Assembly: GCA_963691705.1 (NCBI GenBank)
Contig: OY829539.1
Location: 6,388,501-6,452,500 of the forward strand
Length of the DNA: 64,000 nucleotides
Direction of reading: 5' to 3'
Source: Viola odorata
Taxonomy: Eukaryota; Streptophyta; Magnoliopsida; Malpighiales; Violaceae
In this document: positions 58,568 to 64,000 of the stretch, piece by piece
How the letters are laid out: the number at the start of each line of letters is the position of its first letter
Numbering within the stretch: position 1 is the first letter of the stretch
Translations under genes and position numbers: made by a program
The notes under the pieces: model-generated
Seen by the model: the letters and a program-made list of their open reading frames with translations, nothing else
Databases searched by the model: none
What the model was told of the DNA's origin: nothing

Positions 58568-59739
58568 AGTATCGCAGATCGTGCATCTGGCCGAGCCAAA
58601 GACATAGGGTTTTATCATGACAATATCGCTCGAATGTTTATCCTGAAATTAATAAAATGAGTTTTTTCAGGAGATGCTTTTTGTTCCTTTTTCTTAAACT
58701 TATGAGATGACAAAAGGAGGCATGGCATCGGTGGCTCCCAAGGAGTAATTCGAGACATAGGGCACGACACTTAGACTAACGCCACTAATCAATCTTAAGG
58801 TTTTGCAGGGACATAATGTCTCACACCACATCTCATCATCACGATAGGACCAGGGAGTCCCCCTCACATCAGCTCCTGAATTGCCACAGCAGGCCGCCTT
58901 AAAAAGTGAATCAGGAAAGATTTTAAAAACCCGTCGCCATCTAAATAAAAAATTCTTTTTCCTCGCAGTACTACCAGCACATCCTGTAACCAGTCTCAAA
59001 GGACCGAACGCATAAAGGGAGATCACCCCACAAAGCTATCATCCGATCATCTAAAGGATTGTCTGAGCCTGTAACACTACTCAAAGAACTTAAAGACTAT
59101 CCACCGTCAGAATTCGCAGCAACACTATTATCCAGTTTGAGCGAGGACTGAATGTTGGACCAAAGTCACAAAGCCCAACCCATGCCGGCCAAGCCGCCGG
59201 AATGCGAGTGACATAGGCTCTCACATCCGTTCACCTATTCGGAGGAGCTCATCATCAAAATGCCATGGTCGCCCAGTGCACCTTTGCAGGCAGAACTCCT
59301 GGAGAAAAAGCACGACGAAAAGTTGTCCTTCTAGGACCACACATCAACATACTTAATGCGGTCTCGTTCAAGAAACTTCTCAACATCCGCACCATGATCA
59401 ACACGACGAAGATCAATCCTTTAATTTGTGGGCCACTAACTGCTGACTGACGGTGGTCGCATTCATTTGTTTCATCCATAATCCCTTACTATAAAGCATC
59501 AGAACTCCTCTCTAAAGAGGGACAGTCGGACTGCAAGTATCACCCGCACCGAGGCAGGAATTGCGGCAAAACATCTAATAGCAAAGCCATCATCAACCAA
59601 CATCCGATGCAAGTCACATCGCAGAGACCCACGGATGGCCCGTCCAAAAGGGAGAGCTTAAAAACTTATCAATCGCATTACTTTTTCTAAGCATCGTCTT
59701 TCATTTACTCCTCATTTGTTCTCGCCTTATCTTTTTCAG

Positions 59740-60230
59740 GAACTAGGTCACCCCCATTTGCTGCCTGCATAAGAACGGTAAGCAGAAGCCCTTGCAGCCC
59801 TGCTGCACACTTCGGGGACAGAAGGTTTTTTCCTTTTATCCCAGAGCAATCACGGAGCAAATCAGTGAAGGTCTGGCAAGGGCCAGTAAGCAAACGAATA
59901 AAAATGCAGATCTCATCCTCACCCCGACTTGGATCAGCGGTTCCCAGAAAGCAGCTGAAAAAGAAAACAATCAAAGCATCTAAGCCAAGCGTTCCTGAAC
60001 TGGGACCACGCCGCAGGCGCCCTCGGAAAGCCGGGCTAAGAAAAGGGAGAATCCCTGAACTTATGTCATTTTTGTTTTCAAATCAATCTTTCTTTTCTAC
60101 TCTGTTGTCCCCTCTTCATTTTGTAGGGACTTGAATCATCCCATTGTCATCCGCATAAAGCTCGTGGAAGACGCCCTTGCAGCCCCGCTGCATATTTTAA
60201 GGGAGTTCACCTTTTTCCCCCCTTTATTTA
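59740..60230. repeat. ~385-bp direct repeat, 2 partial copies
   Basis: CCCTTGCAGCCCYGCTGCAY occurs at 59788 and 60173, with similar flanks (AGG(A/G)ACT...CATAA). Confidence 0.6.
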
Positions 60231-61167
60231 AATTTATTTTCATTCCTGCTCACTTTGTTAGCTTTAATTTACGTACGGTCGTCTGGCCCACTGGGCGCAA
60301 CCCTTTAGGTTCTCGTTGGATTCTTGCAAATAGGTCATCCCCCGCGTCCTAGCTTTAAACTATCAATCAATCAAAAATAAAAAAAAATCAATCAAAAATC
60401 CTTTTTAGCCCGGCTAAAACAAAATCCATACTACTCTCATAGCATATTCATGCATTGCATAGGTTGGGAATGTTCAATCCTTCTGTTAAGTATCCATCAA
60501 AATTACATATCATGCATGATCTTACTTGCTTGCTCTTATATCCACGATTTGCTCAGACGTAAGCAGTCACAAACAAATTCCGGTAAGCATTATCGAGCCA
60601 TCGCGCCTTATCCTTTCATGAGTGTAAGTGCCTGACTAGGTACTAGTTGAATTCGCATAATATCTAAGGTACATGTGCAATTAGACATGGGATAACAATA
60701 AAATGACGTGGGACTTTTACGATCTTCTTTATTTTTTTCATTTCTTCCCTCTTTCTACCACATATACCATCACTCCTACAAAACCTTCACTATCACTCAT
60801 ACCCCGGGAGCCAAGGAGCAGTCTCAGCTAAGATTGCTAGCCGGAAGTAGAAAGCACGCCAAGTTCAAGTTCACGACGAAGGAGACGGAAAAGGTCACCG
60901 AAAGATTGCTAAGAACTATCACCGAAGAAAGGCCAAAAATCCAAGGATGAAGGTCTAGGCCTTAAGCCAAAATGGGAAGAGATCGAGACAAAGGTTGTGC
61001 TTGCTCTACTCTGATGCATTTCAACTCCAAAAAGGGGGGGGGGGAGAAAAAAGGGGAAGAAAAAAAAAGGAAAAAAAGAAAAGAAAAAAGAAAAAAGAAA
61101 AAAAAGAAAAAAGAAAAGAGAGAAATGCTCAGAGACATTCGAAGAACCGAAGCAAGCACAGCTCGGG

Positions 61168-61540
61168 GACAACTAAACTCAAGAAATCTCGAAGAAAACA
61201 TTCCCAGTAAAGACTCAAGAAAAAGGGCCGAAGGCCAACTCAAGTAGTAGATCTCGAGGAAAGCATCCCCCCAGTGAGAACTCGAGAAGAAAAGGGCCCA
61301 AGGCCAACTCAAGTAGTAAATCGCAAAAAGAACAGCGACAACACTCCCCAGTGGAGACTCGAGAAGAAAAAGGGGCCCAGAGCCAACTCAAGGAATCTCG
61401 AAGGAAACATTCTCCAGTAAAGACTCGAGAAAAGGGCCCCTGGCTGACTGGATAATGACATTCCCAGCAAGGATCCAAGAGCTCATGCACTCTGTCAAGA
61501 AAGCATCCCCAGCAAAAAGCAAAAGAACTCGCGCACCTCG
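61168..61540. repeat. ~65-bp tandem repeat, 5 copies
   Basis: The unit contains AACTCAAG, ATTCCCCAGTRRAGACTCRA and AAAAGGGCCNNRGGCC. Confidence 0.75.
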
Positions 61541-61949
61541 CCCTCATCAGGGCCAATCGACAAAGCGTCACTCATCAAAAACCTTCAAACTCATCAGAAA
61601 AGCACATCTTTACCAAAACAAGCTTCTTTCCAGACATTTAATGTCCTTTCATTATTTTCCATAAAAGTCCCATCGATTATTAGAATTCCCATGCATGTGC
61701 ATCTTCATTTGAAGTCTATTCACTCGGATTGACATTGCGAATTGAAAATTATGTATCATGTTAGTTGCATCTTTACGAGCGTAAACACTTAACCTTGTTT
61801 CAGAGCGTGAGCGCAAACACTAATATCAGGTGAGGATTGCTTACGGCTGCAAATTGTGGGAAAGTCTTGTCCTTGGGGTCGTTACCTCCTGAACAGGATG
61901 CAGGTGCATTCTAGGTTTGTATCAAGGCCGCTGGTAACAAAAGCATTTC

Positions 61950-63150
61950 TCACCTCCCAGAGTGATCATTTACATTTATCTCCTCCCAGAGTGACATCAT
62001 TTATGTTTCCTCCTCCCAGAGTGACATCATGCATTTTTCTCCTCCCAGAGTGACAGCATCAGCATTTTTCTACTCTTAGAGTGACCTTAGTTTAATTTCC
62101 GTATTTCACGTCTTCTCCTACGGGATTGACGTTGTTTACGTTTCTGTACTGCATTCTTCTCCTCCTAGAGTGACATCATTTGCATTTTTCTCCTCCCAAA
62201 GTGATAACATCAATATTTTTCTCCTCCCAGAGTGACCTTAGTTTAATTTTCGCATTTCACGTCTTCTCCTACAGGATTGACGTTGTTTACGTTTCTGTAC
62301 TGCATTTCCTCCTCCTAGAGTGACAGCATCATGCATTCTTCTCCTCCCAGAGTGACATCATTTGCATTCTCCTCCTCCCGGAGTGACAGCATCATGCATT
62401 CTTCTCCTCCTAGAGTGACATCATTTGCATTCTCCTCCTCCCGGAGTGACAACATCATGCATTTTTCTCCTCCCAGAGTGACATCATTTACATAATTCTA
62501 CATTTCTGCATAATTATCTCCTCCCAGAGTGACAGCATCATGCATTTTTCTCCTCCCAGAGTGACATCATTTACATAATTATACATTTCTACATAATTAT
62601 TATCTCCTCCTAGAGTGACATCATTTGTATTATCTCCTCCCAGAGTGACATCATTTACATAATTCTACATTTCTGCATAATTATTTCCTCCTCCTAGAGT
62701 GACATCATTAGGACAAATCATTCGTACTTCTACGAATCACGCATTATTCTCCTGAAGCAACGTCAGTCACATGTCAAACGCTTATCCCCCCAGTGGAGCC
62801 GTAATTTACATTTTCATAAAATTACCTTCCATTCTTGTTAATGTATTTGTCATTTACATTTCCTTCAACTTATGTTTCTCTCAATATCCAAATAAATCTA
62901 AGTTTATACCTTTGTAGGACATCTGATCAAAACCTTTCTCCTCCCAGAGTGACAGCAACGAATCTATCTCCTCCTAGAGTGAAATCAATAGATTACCTCC
63001 TCCCAGAGTGACATCAACGAATAACGTCATCAAAGCATACTTCCTCCCAGAGTGATAACAACGAATCTACCTCCTCCCAGAGTGACATCAACGATTACCT
63101 CCTCCCAGAGTGACGTCAACAACCTTACCTCCTCCTAGAGTGACATCATC
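61950..63150. repeat. ~30-bp tandem array with CTCCTCCCAGAGTGACATCA core, >30 copies
   Basis: A 20-bp conserved core and variable AT-rich 6-35-bp tails. Some blocks form a ~110-bp higher-order unit (e.g. the paired ACGTTTCTGTACTGCATT blocks near 62140 and 62290). Longer tails with TACATTTCTGCATAATTAT match the 56-bp repeat of element B. Confidence 0.9.
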
Positions 63151-63210
63151 ATGGTGAGATTGAGGTAAGACCTGCTGTGTCGCCAAAATTCGGATATGTG
63201 AGGGCAACCA

Positions 63211-63259
63211 TCTTTACTGCTTATCAAATACTTCGATAAGACAGTAAAGAGGGGGCAAC
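63211..63259 (+). promoter_or_regulatory. PPT of element D with conserved hairpin
   Basis: Arms TCTTTACTGCTTATC (63211-63225) and GATAAGACAGTAAAGA (63235-63250) with one bulge. The PPT AAAGAGGGGGCAAC (63246-63259) begins inside the 3' arm and abuts the 3' LTR. Confidence 0.78.
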
Positions 63260-64000
63260 TGTTGATACCCGAATTTTGACGCCATTTTTAATTAAGTTTA
63301 GCATTTCCATCATTTTATTTAATTAACTATCATTTTTAATTAATTTACTATCGTTAGCATTTTTTAAATTCTCATCGCATTTTATCATCGTCAGCATTCG
63401 AAATAGCATTTTTAATTTTTCATCACGTGTTTTCATTATAATTATCATTATCGTTTTTAGCCTTAAAAATCACATTTTTAATTATCCGTTAGTAGTTTGC
63501 TAGTTAGTTCTTCGTTTTAGGTCATCTCATGAAATTTAGAATTTTTAATATTTTATCGCATTTTTTAGCATTTTATTTTTTTATTATTATTTTTGTTCGA
63601 GCTTTTATTGGACCTGAGTAAGTTCGCTCGGACAATAGCTCAAACTCGGAATGTTTTCCATCAACTAGTTCCTACTCTTTTTTTCATTCACGCCGACCTA
63701 CAACGTTTCGCGTAATTTTCGTCAGAACGTCATTTATTTTTCGTCCGAGCATTCCATGTTTCCGAACGAGAAAATAAACACGTTAAACGAAAAATTCTCG
63801 TCATTCGTTGTAGATGGTTAAACTCGCCTTATTTTTCTCTACGCACTGGCACTTTCGGCTCAAAAATTCAGAACGTTTGTTCACGAAATTAGCTCGAGGC
63901 CATTTAAATAGGATTAAAAGGGGACTTGATCATAACCGTTGATCTGGTTGACCAAGGAAAGTCAACCAGATCAACGGTTGACAAATTAAAGGCCATGGTG
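63260..64000 (+). repeat. LTR-D, 3' copy, first 741 bp
   Basis: It starts TGTTGATACCCGAATTTTGA and aligns with 43220-43905. It has a short deletion relative to the 5' copy (near 63390) and a different sequence after CTTGATCATAAC (63936), where the 5' copy has the CACCATGG palindrome and this copy has a 19-bp-stem hairpin. Confidence 0.9.
63934..63979. other. Perfect 19-bp inverted repeat in 3' LTR-D
   Basis: AACCGTTGATCTGGTTGAC and its exact complement are separated by 8 nt (CAAGGAAA). Includes two W-box-like TTGAC cores. Absent from the 5' copy at the same place. Confidence 0.8.

Larger units (their letters stand above)
58568..63210 (+). other. 3' untranslated region of element D, 4.6 kb
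   Basis: No coding region. It contains a ~385-bp direct duplication, a purine tract (61030-61125), a ~65-bp array, a segment matching element B in reverse (61680-61850) and a large 30-bp array. Long, repeat-rich 3' UTRs are known for this retrotransposon group. Confidence 0.7.
43220..64000 (+). mobile_element. Element D: Tat/Ogre-type Ty3/Gypsy retrotransposon, >20.7 kb (3' LTR cut by window)
   Basis: Order: 5' LTR 43220-46144, PBS, leader, extra ORF, gag, protease, short intron-like gap, RT, RNase H, second RNase H, integrase, 4.7-kb 3' UTR with tandem arrays, PPT, 3' LTR from 63260. The extra ORF before gag, the second (archaeal-like) RNase H and the large size place it in the Tat/Ogre group. 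I count at least four frameshifts and six to seven nonsense codons plus a nested solo LTR, so it is dead. The two LTR copies show more differences in the visible 700 bp than the LTRs of element B, so it looks older. Confidence 0.93.

Noticed and set aside
61950..63150. Regularly spaced ~20-bp repeats with variable spacers, superficially like a CRISPR array
   Set aside because: Spacers are low-complexity and similar to each other, repeats are degenerate, there are no cas genes, and the array lies in a plant retrotransposon 3' UTR with a homologous array in element B.

Overview
This is a gene-poor, transposon-packed stretch of plant nuclear DNA, almost certainly a eudicot. The evidence is plant-type Ty3/Gypsy elements of the Tat/Ogre group (long LTRs, an extra ORF before gag, an added second RNase H, huge 3' untranslated regions), a plant L1 LINE, MULE and Stowaway-like DNA elements, and a BAHD acyltransferase gene. 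I cannot name the species. No rRNA, tRNA or organelle genes were recognised.

Layout. 1-4.0 kb: a PIF/Harbinger (ALP1/HARBI1-like) transposase-type gene on the minus strand, cut by a 3.54-kb solo LTR (LTR-A, TSD ggcct). 4.0-6.2 kb: AT-rich host DNA. 6212-20516: a complete 14.3-kb Tat/Ogre-type element on the minus strand (element B, TSD aatat) that keeps gag but has lost protease, RT, RNase H and integrase, and carries a ~181-bp tandem array where the related element has its extra ORF. 20.5-25.8 kb: repeated non-coding host blocks with a small MITE. 25784-31708: a nearly intact L1 LINE on the minus strand (16-bp TSD). 31.7-32.9 kb: remnants. 33053-36283: one BAHD acyltransferase gene (malonyltransferase-like clade) split by a 1775-bp MULE-like element. 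36.4-43.2 kb: CACTA-like debris, a third solo LTR (LTR-C, 37784-39978), duplicated spacer blocks and a truncated LTR. 43220 to the window end: a >20-kb Tat/Ogre-type element on the plus strand (element D) with every pol domain still recognisable but many stops and frameshifts. Its gag is split by a nested antisense solo LTR from another family, and its 3' LTR runs off the window.

How the parts relate. Elements B and D share leader, gag, 3' UTR segments, PBS and PPT, so B looks like a non-autonomous derivative that a D-like relative could have mobilised. Their LTRs and those of the two solo LTRs differ over most of their length but share a compact 3' module: an 8-bp-stem/13-nt-loop hairpin with a compensatory base-pair change, then a copy of the primer-binding-site core inside the LTR. 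A second hairpin sits directly on the polypurine tract of both B and D. These shared cis elements are the most interesting signals here. Several insertions are proven by exact target-site duplications, by restored reading frames, or by unfilled paralogous copies elsewhere in the window.
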